A stretch of 64,000 bases of DNA from Ruminiclostridium cellulolyticum H10 (GCF_000022065.1 NC_011898.1:3103501-3167500); one strand, 5' to 3'; counted from the stretch's first letter, positions 1 to 10,265 are shown. Numbers and translations are program-made. Notes: a model not told the origin generated them from the sequence alone.

Positions 1-3000
1 CCGTTTCTCCTGTCAACCAGGTATTTTTCCACCGCACTCATAGCTTCCTCCACCCTGCTGTTTTTAGCCGCCCCGGTTATTGCAGCCCAAGACTGTGATA
101 GAGAGTCTATCTTACATTCATCATTTTCCATTGAACCCAAAGGTGTTCCGTCATCAAAATACGCTCGTCTGTACCAGCTTCCGTCCCATGCTTCTCTTTC
201 AATTGCTTCTATTATTGCATCTGCCTTTGTTTTGTAATTCTCTGCCCTTTCAACATCCCCCATTTTATTACAAATAGGAATCATCCTTAGCAGAACGCAG
301 TACATAAACCACCCCAGCCAAATGCTTTCGCCCTTTCCTTGAACACCCACAAGGTTCATCCCGTCGTTCCAATCTCCACCGCCCATCAACGGTATTCCAT
401 GAATTCCGAATTTCAAACCTTTGTCTATGGCCCTGATACAGTGGTCGTAAACTGTCCCTTTTAGACCTGAATCACTAGGTACTTCATATCTTTCGTGTTC
501 ATTTTCATTAAGGGTAGGAGACGTAATATACCGTTCTTCTAGGTTCAGGATTTCAAAATCTCCTGTTGCATTTATATAATCACATGTTACATAGGGCAGC
601 CATAACAGATCATCAGAATATCTCGTTCTGATACCGTTCATTTTTTGGTTATGCCACCAGTGCTGAACATCTCCTTCAACAAACTGATGTCTGCAATGCA
701 GAAGTATCTGGTTTTTAGTAAGCTCTGGCAAGCTATACACAACCGCCATTACATCCTGCAACTGATCGCGGAAACCGAATGCTCCTCCTGCCTGATAGAA
801 GCCTGTTCTTGCCCATATCCTACAGGAAAGCACTTGATATTGCAGCCATCCGTTCAACATCAGATTAATGGAATCGTCCGGGGTCTTAACCTGAATCTGT
901 CCCAGCCTTCTGTTCCAACTGTCTTTGACTTTTTCCATTTCATTTTTAGCATTTTCAATATTCCGAAACGCACTAATTACTTCGGTAACCTTTTCAGATT
1001 TTTCCTGTCCAACAATGAATAAAATTTCTTTTGTCTCACCGGGTCTAAGCCGTATACTTGCCTTTAATGCCGCACATGCATCAATACCCGCTCCTGTAAT
1101 GGAATCAAGTTCCTCCCTCATACCTGCCGGGTTTGATATTTCCATACCCGGACCAAAAAATTTCAAGCGGCTGCCGGTATAGGATACACCGCTCTCGGAA
1201 CAGGCAAGAAAGGCTCTTAATCCTCTAAAATCGGCACTATAAACATTATCAATAATAATAGCATTTGAAGTCTCATCAAATTCCGTGACAATATACGGGG
1301 ATGTCTGTGGAAACTCCGTTCCCAGTAGCGGCCTGAAATAATATGCTGTTTCCAGAAGCATCTCGCTTGTTGTGATATTTTCCAATTTCAATATACTGAA
1401 TTTAACTGCAGCTTCCGTAGCTGCAAACTGTGTAAGTGTCTGGTTAATTCCGTTGCTTTTGTGCCCGAAGCACGTATACCCGAAACCATGTCTTATGGTA
1501 TACGGCTCCGCTTCTCTTACTGGCAGAGGTGTACAGCTCCATACTTTTCCATTTTGTGTATTGCAAATATAAATAATCTCCGAAGGAGTATCCGTAATAG
1601 GGTCATTTATCCATGATGTTAACTTATTCTGACTGCTGTTAAGATGCCATATATATCCTCCGCCTGACTCGGTACATATGAATCCGAATCTTTCATTGGC
1701 AATTACATTTACCCATGGTGCAGGAGTACTCATTCCATCACTTAATTGGATAACATATTCTCTGCCGTCTTTGGTGAAACCGCCAAAGCCGTTGAAAAAC
1801 AATAGTTCAGCGGCGGTTACTACATCTTTTCCAGAGTATTCGCTTTCGCTTACCAATGACGGTGCACTGCTTTCTTCTGAAGGTTCTAAAGGTGTGTGAA
1901 TTTCAACATCCATAGACTTTTCTATACCTTCAATTATCTCCATCAGTGAAGGAATTCCCTCATCCGCATCAAGGATTATTTTTGCACTAGCAAATAGTAG
2001 ATTTTTTTGTTCTACCTTCATTTGTCTGGAGTTTCTGATGAATATACCACCTCTTTTATCGAGAAGCTCATAAGACCTTCCCGACACAGCCATATCCCTT
2101 ATCATTTCAAAAATTGGCTGTATATAGGATTCTTCATCTGTAAGAAGAATTACCAGATCAAATACCACTCCTTTAATTCTATAAAAATCATGAAGTTTTA
2201 AGGCCCAATCAATCTCTTCAAAGCTGTCTCTGCTTTTTACCGTAACAAGCACGATTGGCAGGTCTCCTGATATGCCAAAAGGCCATAAGTCAGACTGACT
2301 CAGTGAATTACTTAAAATGTATTCAGCCTGTTCTCTTCTATCAATACCAAATATCAAGCGTGGCAGAAGCTTGATATATGCTTTCTCTTCGTCAGCATCA
2401 ACATTTATAAAACCTTCCTCTACAATACTTCTCGTCCATGCCATATCAATAACTCTGTCCGCTGCCGCGGGATCACTGTATTTTGCAAGCATTTCAACTG
2501 CTGTCTTCCTGTTGTCGCACGCACCCATGCAAAAATTAACTATAGTACTTTCCCCCGGCTCAACAGTTACTCTTATCCTCAGACTGAATACAGGATCAAT
2601 TACAGATCCTACGGAATTTGACAAGGGTCTGTCCGGCTCCATTGCACGGGGGTACGCAAGATTTCTGTTTCTGCCTATGAAAAGTGAACGGTCTGTCTCA
2701 TATTCCACATGACCATACGCTTTTCCGTTTGTTGACGCAATATGATATCCCCATGAGGTCTGTTTTATATCATCCCTTTTTCTTCTCATTGCCAGAAGAC
2801 CGTTGTATTCATCCACGTACTCTGTCTTTACAAATAGCTTGCTGAAGGCAGGATGAGCAGAATCAGCTTCGTGCTGTGTCAGAACAACCTCCATATAGCT
2901 GGTGAGCTCTATTATCCTTTTTGAGCTACTATGGTTGTGTATGCTTACTCTTCTCACTTCGGTATTATCCTCGGAACTGATTATCACCTCTGTATTTGTT

Positions 3001-6000
3001 TCAATGTTACCTTCTCTCCTTACGAATTCTGCCTTGTGAGGTGCAAATATTACCTTGTAGGCCTCCGGCTTTGTATTCGTCGGATTATAGGTAGTCGACC
3101 AGAACTCATTGGAGTTTAGATTTCTGATATATATAAATGCTCCGCTGCTCTGCATATAATCGTTAATCCACCTGTATACCGCCATTGAATGATATTTGGC
3201 GTAACCTGACCCCTTATCCGTTATCATCAGGTAATAATTCCCATTTGATAAAAGATGTATACCTGGGTATGGTGAAAGCTTATTGTATTCTCTGATAACT
3301 GTATCCTTGTGATTAACGTTCTTTCGCATCCCCCCTACAGGCTGTTCCCTGTATTCCTTAGTTATCATAGCAGCCGCCGGAAATTTCTCCTGCAGCAGGG
3401 AATCTACCGCTTTTATAAGAGGATTGCCGTGAAAACGTTCCTGCATTATGTTATTCTTAAAGAAATTCACAAGAGCCAGCATACTCATTCCCTGATGGTG
3501 AACCATGTAGCATTTCACAACAGCATATGACTGATCCTTACTTATTCTGGAGTTTGTAAAATCAACTGCTTCATAAAGGCCAAAATTCCCAAAAGCACCA
3601 ATCTCCTTAAACCTGTGTATGTTTTCTAAACACTCTTGCGGTGCTATATCCAGAGCCATTACAGTTGCATAGGGTGCAGCAACAAAATCATTTGCTAGCC
3701 CACGTTTTAAACCCAGATGGGGAACTCCAAACGCCCTATATTGGTAATTCAATCCGATATCAAAAGCATAATAGCAGGATTCAGAAATTCCCCAAGGTGC
3801 CTTGTTTGCCAGTCCATATTTTATCTGTGTCTTTACAACAAATTCGTAGGTTTTGTCTATTAATGTGTTTGAATAACTCTTAATTAAAAGTCTTGGCATA
3901 AGGTATTCAAACATTGTACCTGTCCATGATGCAAGTCCCTTCATACCGTTTACCCTTACCAGCTTTCTCCCAAGCTTGAACCAGTGCTGTCTCCCTGCTT
4001 CACCTCTAGCTATGGCAACAAGACTGGTCTGTCTGGCCTCTGAAGCAAAAAGGTCATAATATGATTTGCTGGCATGTCCATCCTCTACATCAAAGCCTAT
4101 GGTAAAGAGATTTCTGGCCGGGTCAAACAGATATTTGAATTCCATGGCATCAATGAGCTGCTGAACTTTGGTTTGCAGCTGTTGGATTCTCTTTAGTTCC
4201 TGTGGAACATTTTTAAGTGGGGCAAAGAGAATTCCCCTGTATTTTGTATATTCAGAGTTAAATGTGTTAATATTGCTATCCAGCTTTTTGAACCAGTACC
4301 CTGTTCTCTTACTTTTGTCCAGTTCGTCAACTAATTTTAATACGGCAGGTAAGAGATTTTTAAAACTTTCTTCAATATTATCGCTGTCTGTAAGCTTTTT
4401 CAGGAGCTCAGTATCAAAATATGCTTTACTTCCCTCTATTTCAGAATTACATATTTCAAGCAGGTCAAATAACCCCTCAATTGTTGAGAAGTCATATATG
4501 GGGCTCTCCATCAGACCGGAAAGGCCTTCATGTAGCACCATCAAATATCCTATAAAATTCCCGCTGTCTACTGTTGATATAAACTTAGGACGAAGTACCT
4601 CCAAAGTGACAGTGTTATACCAGTTGTATAAATGACCGTTCCATTTATCCATTTTTTCAACCGTACTAATTGTATTTTCTATTCTTGCCAAAAAGTCTAA
4701 TGTATTGATATATCCCATATCTCGTGCTGCCAGATTTGATACGAGAAGTAATCCTATGTTGGTGGGGGAAGTTCTGTGTGCTGCTCCCTTATATGGTTCC
4801 TCCTGATAATTGTCTGCCGGCAGATAGTTTTCTTCAGGTCCAGCAAATTCATCAAAATAACACCAGGTTCTTCTAGCCAAGAGTCTTACCTCTTCAACTC
4901 CTGCTGAATCAAGAACAACTCTATTTTTTTCAGTCGGTACGCTGATATAGTAAGCTATCCACGGGGATAGTACCCATAAGACAAATAATAACGAAGCCAC
5001 AGGAACAAAACTTTGCCTATATAAAATTGACAGCAGTAATATAACCGCACCATATACAGGACAAAACCACATTCTCCTGTAATAGCTCCCCACTCCGTTT
5101 TTAAGGGACATTTCCATGTCCGCGGCTGTAACCCACTCAAGGAGATTCTTTTTCGTTATATATACTCTGAAAATAGATTTTGACACAGCATTGACCATTA
5201 GTTCTGCCTGATAGGGCAAAAAGGTCAAAAGTAGTCCCAATTGCAGAAGTATTGCTTTGAACCCCGTTATAATGGTAGTCCTTCGTTTTGCTATATATAT
5301 TTTGTAGTTGCCTGCAATCAAAAGCTGTACAAAATAATTCAAAACAGGAGAACACAGAGAAATAAGTGCAAGTATAAGCCACTCTCTGTAGCTGTTTCTG
5401 AACAACCATACAGCCAGTAATGCTATAAGAGCCAGAACAGGCTGAACAAGACTTCTCCGTAAGTTATCAATCATTTTCCAACGGGACAGCATTGATAGGG
5501 GATTTTTTCCCAGTATCCACGGAAGCAACTGCCAGTCCCCTCTTGTCCAGCGGTGAAGTCTCATCATAAATGAATTGTACTTTGCCGGGTATCCGTCAAT
5601 TAATTCTATATCAGTAACGAGAGCAGTTCTTAAAAAGCTGCCTTCTAACAGGTCATGACTTAATACACTGTTCTCAGGTATTGTTTTATCAAGAGCCGTT
5701 GTGAAAATATCAACATCATATATGCCTTTCCCAGTAAATATACCTTCACCAAAAGCATCCTGATATACATCTGATACTGTTGTAGTATATGGGTCAATAC
5801 CTCCCTGACCTGCAAATACTCTGGTAAAAAGCGATTTCACTGCACTTTCTATGTTTACGTCTACACGTGGCTGCATTATGCCGTAGCCTTTGGTTACTAC
5901 ACCCTTTTCCTTGTCAAAATATGCCTTATTTAAGGGATGAGCCATTGCCCCAACCATCTGTTTTGCAGTATCTAAAGGAAGCTGTGTGTCCGCATCCAAT

Positions 6001-7886
6001 GTTATTACATACTTGATATTAGGCAGAGAATCAATAGTAGCACTGTTAAATACATAGTCGGTATTCCTGTCTCTCCTGAGGAGTCTGTTGAATTCTAGAA
6101 TTGCTCCTCTTTTTCTCTCCCAACCAAGCCACTTTTTCTGTTTTTCGTTGTATCTTCTTTTTCTGCAGAAAAAATAAAATATGGGCTTGGCGTCTTTGCA
6201 GTACTTTCTATTTAAATCCTGAACCCTTTTTATTGCAGCCTCAACTATCTCGTTATCATCGGAAAGAGTCTCATCATCTGAATCCTTAAAATCTCCCGCA
6301 AGGGAAAAGTATATATTGCTGCCTTTATTTGCAAGATAAAAGACCTCCAGATTATCAATAAGTTCAACGGTTCTTTTTACATTAGGTATTAGGGTAGGTA
6401 TAATCACCATGGTTGCCCAATCCTCAGGAATGCCATCGTTGAGTTCTAGTTTTGGAAGTCTTGCAGGCTTTACAATTCTACTTATGCAGCTATTTAATAC
6501 GGATACAACTATCTCACTTGCAGGAATTATTGAAAGTATCCCCGTTAGCAGAACGATAAACGCCAATCTGCCATTCTCTCTCGAAAAACTGTTGACTGTA
6601 GGTATAAGTGCTATTACAACAGAAAATAATACTATAGCTGTAATATACCATTTCTCACAGTTCTTAAAGGAATGTTCCTTATATTTTCCGATTTTGTTGG
6701 AGAAGGCACTACGTCCTTTTCCCGCCAAATAATACCCTACATGGGTTTCAGCCGTTATGGAAGGGTTTTCATCGTATTTTTCCCTAGCCAAATCCAAGCA
6801 CAATCTGGCAATATTTATTTCGGTCGTGTCGTATTTGCTACCCAAATTCATTACTATGTCCCTGTAGTAGTTTCTGGAATCGAAATCCATTTGTGGGTAA
6901 ATACCGCAAGGATCAAGTTTGAGAAGTCTCTCGACTTCGCTTAATTGTTCAAACAAAACCGTATTATCAAAACCAGACAATGCTCTGAAGCTGTTTATGA
7001 CATTTCCTGTGGAAACCTGCAATGTTGCCTGATTAAAATGATCCTCTGAAATAAGGCTGTCCGTGGAAGTACTTTTCTGAACAAGAATACTGTCCAGACA
7101 TTCGATCATCCATAGAGTTTTTGCTCCATCCTTCCGCAGCTTTTTAATAAGATGCTCAGCAAAGGCAGGAGTTATCTCCTCAAGCTGGTCTATATGCCTT
7201 CTGAAATCGTCGCAGTTCTCATTATTATGCCTGATACCATTAACAATACCCTCAGCCCTGTACCAATCCTGACGGTTGGTAAACATTCTGTCACACACAG
7301 CCCATAGTTTTTCCAGCAATGCTGCCTTTAACATGGTTGACAACATCCAAAGTTCCTGTATCGATAAGAATGTATGCTTCTGGTATGCGGCTATAAAGTC
7401 CCTGATAATTTTTTCGTTGACATTACCATCACAGTGTGAGACTAAGTCGGCTGCTATGGCAAATACTCTTGGATAGCCTGCATAGGTACCCTCGGATATT
7501 ACCGGCAATGCCTGCTTTACTTCGCTTAATTCCTTCATAAGCATGCTTTTTTGCTCTTCTATGATATAGAAATTATCCAAGAGCCATTCCGCAGCGGGAG
7601 GAACAGGAAATGATGCAGAGATATCCAGATTGAATTTCTGATACATTTCCAGAACTCTATGAAAATTTCTTTCAATTCTTTCTCTGACTCTTCTGATACC
7701 CAATTTTCTTTTATCTGTAGTCTGTGTTTTTGCCAACTGCTCAGCATGTCTCATTAAATCATCAGAGTTTAGAAACACATCTTCTATCTGAACCTCATAG
7801 GAGGGTCTGTTCTTTAAAACAATTCCAATCAGGGCAGCAACAATGGCAATTAAAGTTATTATCAGGAGAATTAATATATTATTCAT
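1..7886 (-). CDS. Cyclic beta-glucan synthase (GT84-GH94, NdvB/Cgs-like), 3' end outside window
   Basis: Unbroken minus-strand frame of 2,628 codons from ATG at 7886 to the left edge, where it is still open, so the C-terminus is missing. Visible order: N-terminal membrane helix; helices near residues 410-470; a GT2-like glycosyltransferase core (GT84) with Asp-Ala-Asp-Thr-Gln near residue 630 and the HRWTRGDWQ motif near residue 780; more helices near 800-980; a glucoamylase-like domain near 1280-1500; then the GH94 region, with GGGDWNDGM (general-acid Asp) near residue 2504. Known family members (Brucella Cgs, Rhizobium NdvB, about 2,830 residues) polymerise UDP-glucose into beta-1,2-glucan at the inner membrane and cyclise it, with GH94 phosphorolysis setting chain length. 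The start has only a weak GGTGAT upstream. Linear beta-1,2-glucan or cellodextrin-type products cannot be excluded. Confidence 0.9.
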   Translation of the reverse strand, partial: MNNILILLIITLIAIVAALIGIVLKNRPSYEVQIEDVFLNSDDLMRHAEQLAKTQTTDKRKLGIRRVRERIERNFHRVLEMYQKFNLDISASFPVPPAAEWLLDNFYIIEEQKSMLMKELSEVKQALPVISEGTYAGYPRVFAIAADLVSHCDGNVNEKIIRDFIAAYQKHTFLSIQELWMLSTMLKAALLEKLWAVCDRMFTNRQDWYRAEGIVNGIRHNNENCDDFRRHIDQLEEITPAFAEHLIKKLRKDGAKTLWMIECLDSILVQKSTSTDSLISEDHFNQATLQVSTGNVINSFRALSGFDNTVLFEQLSEVERLLKLDPCGIYPQMDFDSRNYYRDIVMNLGSKYDTTEINIARLCLDLAREKYDENPSITAETHVGYYLAGKGRSAFSNKIGKYKEHSFKNCEKWYITAIVLFSVVIALIPTVNSFSRENGRLAFIVLLTGILSIIPASEIVVSVLNSCISRIVKPARLPKLELNDGIPEDWATMVIIPTLIPNVKRTVELIDNLEVFYLANKGSNIYFSLAGDFKDSDDETLSDDNEIVEAAIKRVQDLNRKYCKDAKPIFYFFCRKRRYNEKQKKWLGWERKRGAILEFNRLLRRDRNTDYVFNSATIDSLPNIKYVITLDADTQLPLDTAKQMVGAMAHPLNKAYFDKEKGVVTKGYGIMQPRVDVNIESAVKSLFTRVFAGQGGIDPYTTTVSDVYQDAFGEGIFTGKGIYDVDIFTTALDKTIPENSVLSHDLLEGSFLRTALVTDIELIDGYPAKYNSFMMRLHRWTRGDWQLLPWILGKNPLSMLSRWKMIDNLRRSLVQPVLALIALLAVWLFRNSYREWLILALISLCSPVLNYFVQLLIAGNYKIYIAKRRTTIITGFKAILLQLGLLLTFLPYQAELMVNAVSKSIFRVYITKKNLLEWVTAADMEMSLKNGVGSYYRRMWFCPVYGAVILLLSILYRQSFVPVASLLFVLWVLSPWIAYYISVPTEKNRVVLDSAGVEEVRLLARRTWCYFDEFAGPEENYLPADNYQEEPYKGAAHRTSPTNIGLLLVSNLAARDMGYINTLDFLARIENTISTVEKMDKWNGHLYNWYNTVTLEVLRPKFISTVDSGNFIGYLMVLHEGLSGLMESPIYDFSTIEGLFDLLEICNSEIEGSKAYFDTELLKKLTDSDNIEESFKNLLPAVLKLVDELDKSKRTGYWFKKLDSNINTFNSEYTKYRGILFAPLKNVPQELKRIQQLQTKVQQLIDAMEFKYLFDPARNLFTIGFDVEDGHASKSYYDLFASEARQTSLVAIARGEAGRQHWFKLGRKLVRVNGMKGLASWTGTMFEYLMPRLLIKSYSNTLIDKTYEFVVKTQIKYGLANKAPWGISESCYYAFDIGLNYQYRAFGVPHLGLKRGLANDFVAAPYATVMALDIAPQECLENIHRFKEIGAFGNFGLYEAVDFTNSRISKDQSYAVVKCYMVHHQGMSMLALVNFFKNNIMQERFHGNPLIKAVDSLLQEKFPAAAMITKEYREQPVGGMRKNVNHKDTVIREYNKLSPYPGIHLLSNGNYYLMITDKGSGYAKYHSMAVYRWINDYMQSSGAFIYIRNLNSNEFWSTTYNPTNTKPEAYKVIFAPHKAEFVRREGNIETNTEVIISSEDNTEVRRVSIHNHSSSKRIIELTSYMEVVLTQHEADSAHPAFSKLFVKTEYVDEYNGLLAMRRKRDDIKQTSWGYHIASTNGKAYGHVEYETDRSLFIGRNRNLAYPRAMEPDRPLSNSVGSVIDPVFSLRIRVTVEPGESTIVNFCMGACDNRKTAVEMLAKYSDPAAADRVIDMAWTRSIVEEGFINVDADEEKAYIKLLPRLIFGIDRREQAEYILSNSLSQSDLWPFGISGDLPIVLVTVKSRDSFEEIDWALKLHDFYRIKGVVFDLVILLTDEESYIQPIFEMIRDMAVSGRSYELLDKRGGIFIRNSRQMKVEQKNLLFASAKIILDADEGIPSLMEIIEGIEKSMDVEIHTPLEPSEESSAPSLVSESEYSGKDVVTAAELLFFNGFGGFTKDGREYVIQLSDGMSTPAPWVNVIANERFGFICTESGGGYIWHLNSSQNKLTSWINDPITDTPSEIIYICNTQNGKVWSCTPLPVREAEPYTIRHGFGYTCFGHKSNGINQTLTQFAATEAAVKFSILKLENITTSEMLLETAYYFRPLLGTEFPQTSPYIVTEFDETSNAIIIDNVYSADFRGLRAFLACSESGVSYTGSRLKFFGPGMEISNPAGMREELDSITGAGIDACAALKASIRLRPGETKEILFIVGQEKSEKVTEVISAFRNIENAKNEMEKVKDSWNRRLGQIQVKTPDDSINLMLNGWLQYQVLSCRIWARTGFYQAGGAFGFRDQLQDVMAVVYSLPELTKNQILLHCRHQFVEGDVQHWWHNQKMNGIRTRYSDDLLWLPYVTCDYINATGDFEILNLEERYITSPTLNENEHERYEVPSDSGLKGTVYDHCIRAIDKGLKFGIHGIPLMGGGDWNDGMNLVGVQGKGESIWLGWFMYCVLLRMIPICNKMGDVERAENYKTKADAIIEAIEREAWDGSWYRRAYFDDGTPLGSMENDECKIDSLSQSWAAITGAAKNSRVEEAMSAVEKYLVDRRN

Positions 7887-8003
7887 ATATGTATATCACC
7901 ATTAATCTTAAAAATTTTAAAACAAAAAACTAAACATTCAATAATTATGTTTCCCTAAAATTGAATCTTTAGTCATTTGGTGAAATACATATTTAATTTT
8001 AAA

Positions 8004-8585
8004 CTAATTCCCTTTAAGAATTGAGCTTGAAATATCTTTATTGTTCTTATCGTAAAATTTAAGCTCACTATTTTCAAGGTTTGATTTTATATTTTTGAAA
8101 GTGCAGATATAATAATCACTGTCAGATATTTCATTACTGTACTTTTTACCTTTAAGCTCCAAAACAAGTGTTTTAGCCATTCTATTTGTATTATAACCAT
8201 AAAAAATCACCATCGGCTCACTTTTATCATCAGAGTAAGATGCTACACCAAAATTTTTGTTGCTTGATGCAGAAGATACGTTTCTATATAGGCCCTTAAT
8301 GAAAGTAGCTTTTGAAATTGTGATTCCCAAATATTTCTTATCGGATTTCTCCTTAGAATAATTATATAAAACTATTCTCATACCATCATATGTTGAAGAC
8401 TTAACAACCTTAAAACCGCTAACTTTGCTATGTTCGACCCTTTCAACATAGGATTCCAAGCTTGAATCCGAGGCATAAAACGGCCGAATAAATAAAAACA
8501 AAGTAATAATTAACCCGACTAGAATTATTATAGATATTATTAAAATGAGGTTCTTTTTCCTATAATTACTAACAACATTGTTCAA
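8004..8585 (-). CDS. Hypothetical membrane-anchored protein, 193 aa
   Basis: Not recognised. One hydrophobic segment (about residues 14-34) follows a short basic N-terminus, so the remaining 160 residues are probably outside the membrane. The outer part is rich in Ser, Lys and Tyr, alternates polar and hydrophobic stretches like a beta-rich domain, and has one Cys. The start is TTG at 8585 with a GGGGG ribosome binding site 8 nt upstream; no ATG is near. It is a single gene, divergent from the thioesterase gene, with a 7-bp palindrome at 8624-8640 between them. Confidence 0.7.
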   Translation of the reverse strand: MNNVVSNYRKKNLILIISIIILVGLIITLFLFIRPFYASDSSLESYVERVEHSKVSGFKVVKSSTYDGMRIVLYNYSKEKSDKKYLGITISKATFIKGLYRNVSSASSNKNFGVASYSDDKSEPMVIFYGYNTNRMAKTLVLELKGKKYSNEISDSDYYICTFKNIKSNLENSELKFYDKNNKDISSSILKGN

Positions 8586-8623
8586 GATATTATCCCCCTA
8601 TTTAATAGAATTATATGGTTTTT

Positions 8624-8640
8624 ATGTAATAACATTACAT
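8624..8640. promoter_or_regulatory. Palindrome, candidate operator
   Basis: Perfect 7-bp inverted repeat ATGTAAT-AAC-ATTACAT in the gap between the divergent genes 8004-8585 and 8768-9214. Size and symmetry suit a dimeric repressor site. Which regulator binds is unknown. Confidence 0.35.
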
Positions 8641-8693
8641 TATAATTATCGGACTTTCTAGAACAAACTTTAATTTGTATCCCTCACAGCTTC

Positions 8694-8723
8694 TTGACAA
8701 TACAGCATTTTTTAATATATGGT
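8694..8723 (+). promoter_or_regulatory. Probable sigma-A promoter of the thioesterase gene
   Basis: TTGACA at 8694-8699 matches the -35 consensus; TATGGT at 8718-8723 is a weaker -10 at 18 bp spacing. It lies 45-74 nt ahead of the ATG at 8768. Confidence 0.4.
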
Positions 8724-8767
8724 ATTATAAGCTATCAGAATTCATCAATTTAACGGAGGCACTCATA

Positions 8768-9214
8768 ATGCAACAGGACCATATTTCATGGCTTTATAAA
8801 TATTTATTGGAAACATACCAAAGTCCCATACTTGAAAATTTTCTTCAGCTTGAAATAGTTGAGATGGCTGAAGGAAAATTTATATGCAAGACAAAAATTC
8901 TTGACAAGCATTGTAATATTTATGGCTTTGTCCATGGAGGGACTCTGGCTTCATTATCTGATATAGTTATGGGTGTTTCTTGTATTACACTTAAAAAGAG
9001 AGTTGTTACAATAGATATGAACAACAGCTATATAAAAAATTCACCTGTAGGCTGCAGCCTTACTGCGGTAGGCGAGGTAATAAGTAATGGTAAAACCATT
9101 ATGAGAGCCTCCGGTCAGATATTCAACGAAGATCAACAGCTTCTTGTACGGTCACAGGCATCATATTTTGTAACAGGTAATTTTTGTGAAAACGACTATC
9201 CCCGTATTAAATAA
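8768..9214 (+). CDS. PaaI-type hotdog-fold thioesterase
   Basis: Protein of 148 aa. The stretch YGFVHGGTLASLSD has the HGG signature of PaaI/YdiI-type acyl-CoA thioesterases, followed by the usual beta-strand pattern (VVTIDMNNSYIKNSP, then GEVISNGKTIMRASGQI). Such enzymes hydrolyse acyl- or aryl-CoA thioesters in the cytoplasm; the substrate cannot be told here. The frame extends upstream to a TTG at 8675, but ATG 8768 is chosen because a GGAGG sits 7-8 nt before it and because the extension lies over the likely promoter. Single gene; no pathway neighbours. Confidence 0.85.
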   Translation: MQQDHISWLYKYLLETYQSPILENFLQLEIVEMAEGKFICKTKILDKHCNIYGFVHGGTLASLSDIVMGVSCITLKKRVVTIDMNNSYIKNSPVGCSLTAVGEVISNGKTIMRASGQIFNEDQQLLVRSQASYFVTGNFCENDYPRIK

Positions 9215-9218
9215 AAAA

Positions 9219-9252
9219 ATGCCTCAGTGATTTATTTAAATCACGGGACATT
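9219..9252. terminator. Hairpin after the thioesterase gene
   Basis: GTGATTTA-TT-TAAATCAC (9227-9244), weakly extended by ATG/CAT, with A-rich sequence before it and TTTT after it. A modest, possibly bidirectional terminator. Confidence 0.45.
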
Positions 9253-9296
9253 TTCAACATATACCAACAATTCAATATTTGTAGGAGGGTTTGCTT

Positions 9297-9479
9297 ATGA
9301 AATCAAAATCAAACTGCGACTGCTGTATCAATTACCTTTACGATGAAGAATACGGCAGTTATTATTGTCAGGTCAATCTGGATGAGGACGATATGCTGAG
9401 GTTTATGACAAAATCCTTTGACAGTTGTCCCTACTTTCAATTTAACGATGAGTACAAAACCGTAAGAAAGCAAATCTGA
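9297..9479 (+). CDS. Small Cys-rich protein, DUF6472-like
   Basis: Protein of 60 aa, acidic, with Cys in a spaced pattern (CDCC near the N-terminus, then single Cys in YYCQV and SCPYF) that suggests metal binding. It resembles the clostridial DUF6472 family, which I recall lying near pyruvate formate-lyase genes; that is family recall, not a search. ATG 9297 is chosen because GGAGGG ends 7 nt upstream; a TTG at 9291 is too close. It converges on pflA, ending 4 nt from it, and both stop regions share one inverted repeat. Confidence 0.7.
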   Translation: MKSKSNCDCCINYLYDEEYGSYYCQVNLDEDDMLRFMTKSFDSCPYFQFNDEYKTVRKQI

Positions 9480-9493
9480 ATTTTTACGGTTTT
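9456..9493. terminator. Shared convergent terminator overlapping both stop regions
   Basis: Perfect 10-bp inverted repeat AAAACCGTAA (9456-9465) / TTACGGTTTT (9484-9493), flanked by T/A-rich sequence. It covers the last codons of the DUF6472-like gene and of pflA. Confidence 0.5.
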
Positions 9494-10206
9494 CCTGTAG
9501 TCAGGATGTTTTTGGCCCTGTCCACCTCTTCCTGTGTAGGGGAAGGAACTCCCTCCAGGGGATATTGTACGTTCAGCTTCTCCCATTTTGCCTTTCCCAT
9601 TATGTGATATGGAAGAACCTCTATTTTCTCTATATTTTTAAATCCCTTTAAATAATTGTATGCTGCCAGCAAATCCTCTTCACCATCTGTATAACCCGGT
9701 ATAAGCACATATCTTATCCAAACAGGTTTTCCGATTTCACCCAGGTAGGTTGTAAACAGCTTGATACGCTTATTCTCCACTCCTGTCAATTCCAAATGCT
9801 TCTGTGCATTTGCCTGCTTTAAATCAAGAAGAACAAGGTCTGTATACTCTAGTGTGTCCTTTACATCTTCCACATTGACGTAGCCGGAAGTGTCCACAGC
9901 GGTATGTATCCCAGCTTCACGACATAATTTAAATAGTTCCTTTACAAATTCATGCTGAATTAAAGGTTCTCCCCCGCTGACTGTTATTCCTCCATGAGAG
10001 GCATCTATAAAATTCCTGTATTTCTGGATTTCCTTCAACACCTCTTGAGGACTGTACAGTTTTGCACCCTCTGAACTCCATGCATCTCTGTTGTGGCAGT
10101 ACTTACAGCGAAGCGGGCAGCCCTTCAGAAACACAATAAATCTAATTCCGGGACCGTCCACGGTCCCAAATGTCTCAAATGAATGTATCCTCCCTTTAAT
10201 CTCCAC
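9484..10206 (-). CDS. pflA: Pyruvate formate-lyase activating enzyme
   Basis: Protein of 240 aa, full length for the family. GTVDGPGIRFIVF precedes the radical SAM motif CPLRCKYC (CxxxCxxC, 4Fe-4S) near residues 30-37; GGEPL and the DTSGY strand follow as in PflA. The enzyme uses S-adenosylmethionine to abstract hydrogen from the glycine of PflB and makes the active radical. Start is GTG 10206 with AGGAGG 8 nt upstream. It lies downstream of pflB in the same direction, separated by 113 nt holding a long imperfect stem (10266-10315). Oxygen-sensitive chemistry fits a strict anaerobe. Confidence 0.95.
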   Translation of the reverse strand: MEIKGRIHSFETFGTVDGPGIRFIVFLKGCPLRCKYCHNRDAWSSEGAKLYSPQEVLKEIQKYRNFIDASHGGITVSGGEPLIQHEFVKELFKLCREAGIHTAVDTSGYVNVEDVKDTLEYTDLVLLDLKQANAQKHLELTGVENKRIKLFTTYLGEIGKPVWIRYVLIPGYTDGEEDLLAAYNYLKGFKNIEKIEVLPYHIMGKAKWEKLNVQYPLEGVPSPTQEEVDRAKNILTTGKP

Positions 10207-10265
10207 TGAAATTACCTCCTTAAACTATAAACCAAAGTAAGTACTCTTATTACAACAGTTTAGAA

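Noticed and set aside
4955-5409. Two short minus-strand frames inside the glucan synthase gene
   Set aside because: They lie in other phases of the continuous 7.9-kb frame, whose translation through this region is a normal membrane segment.
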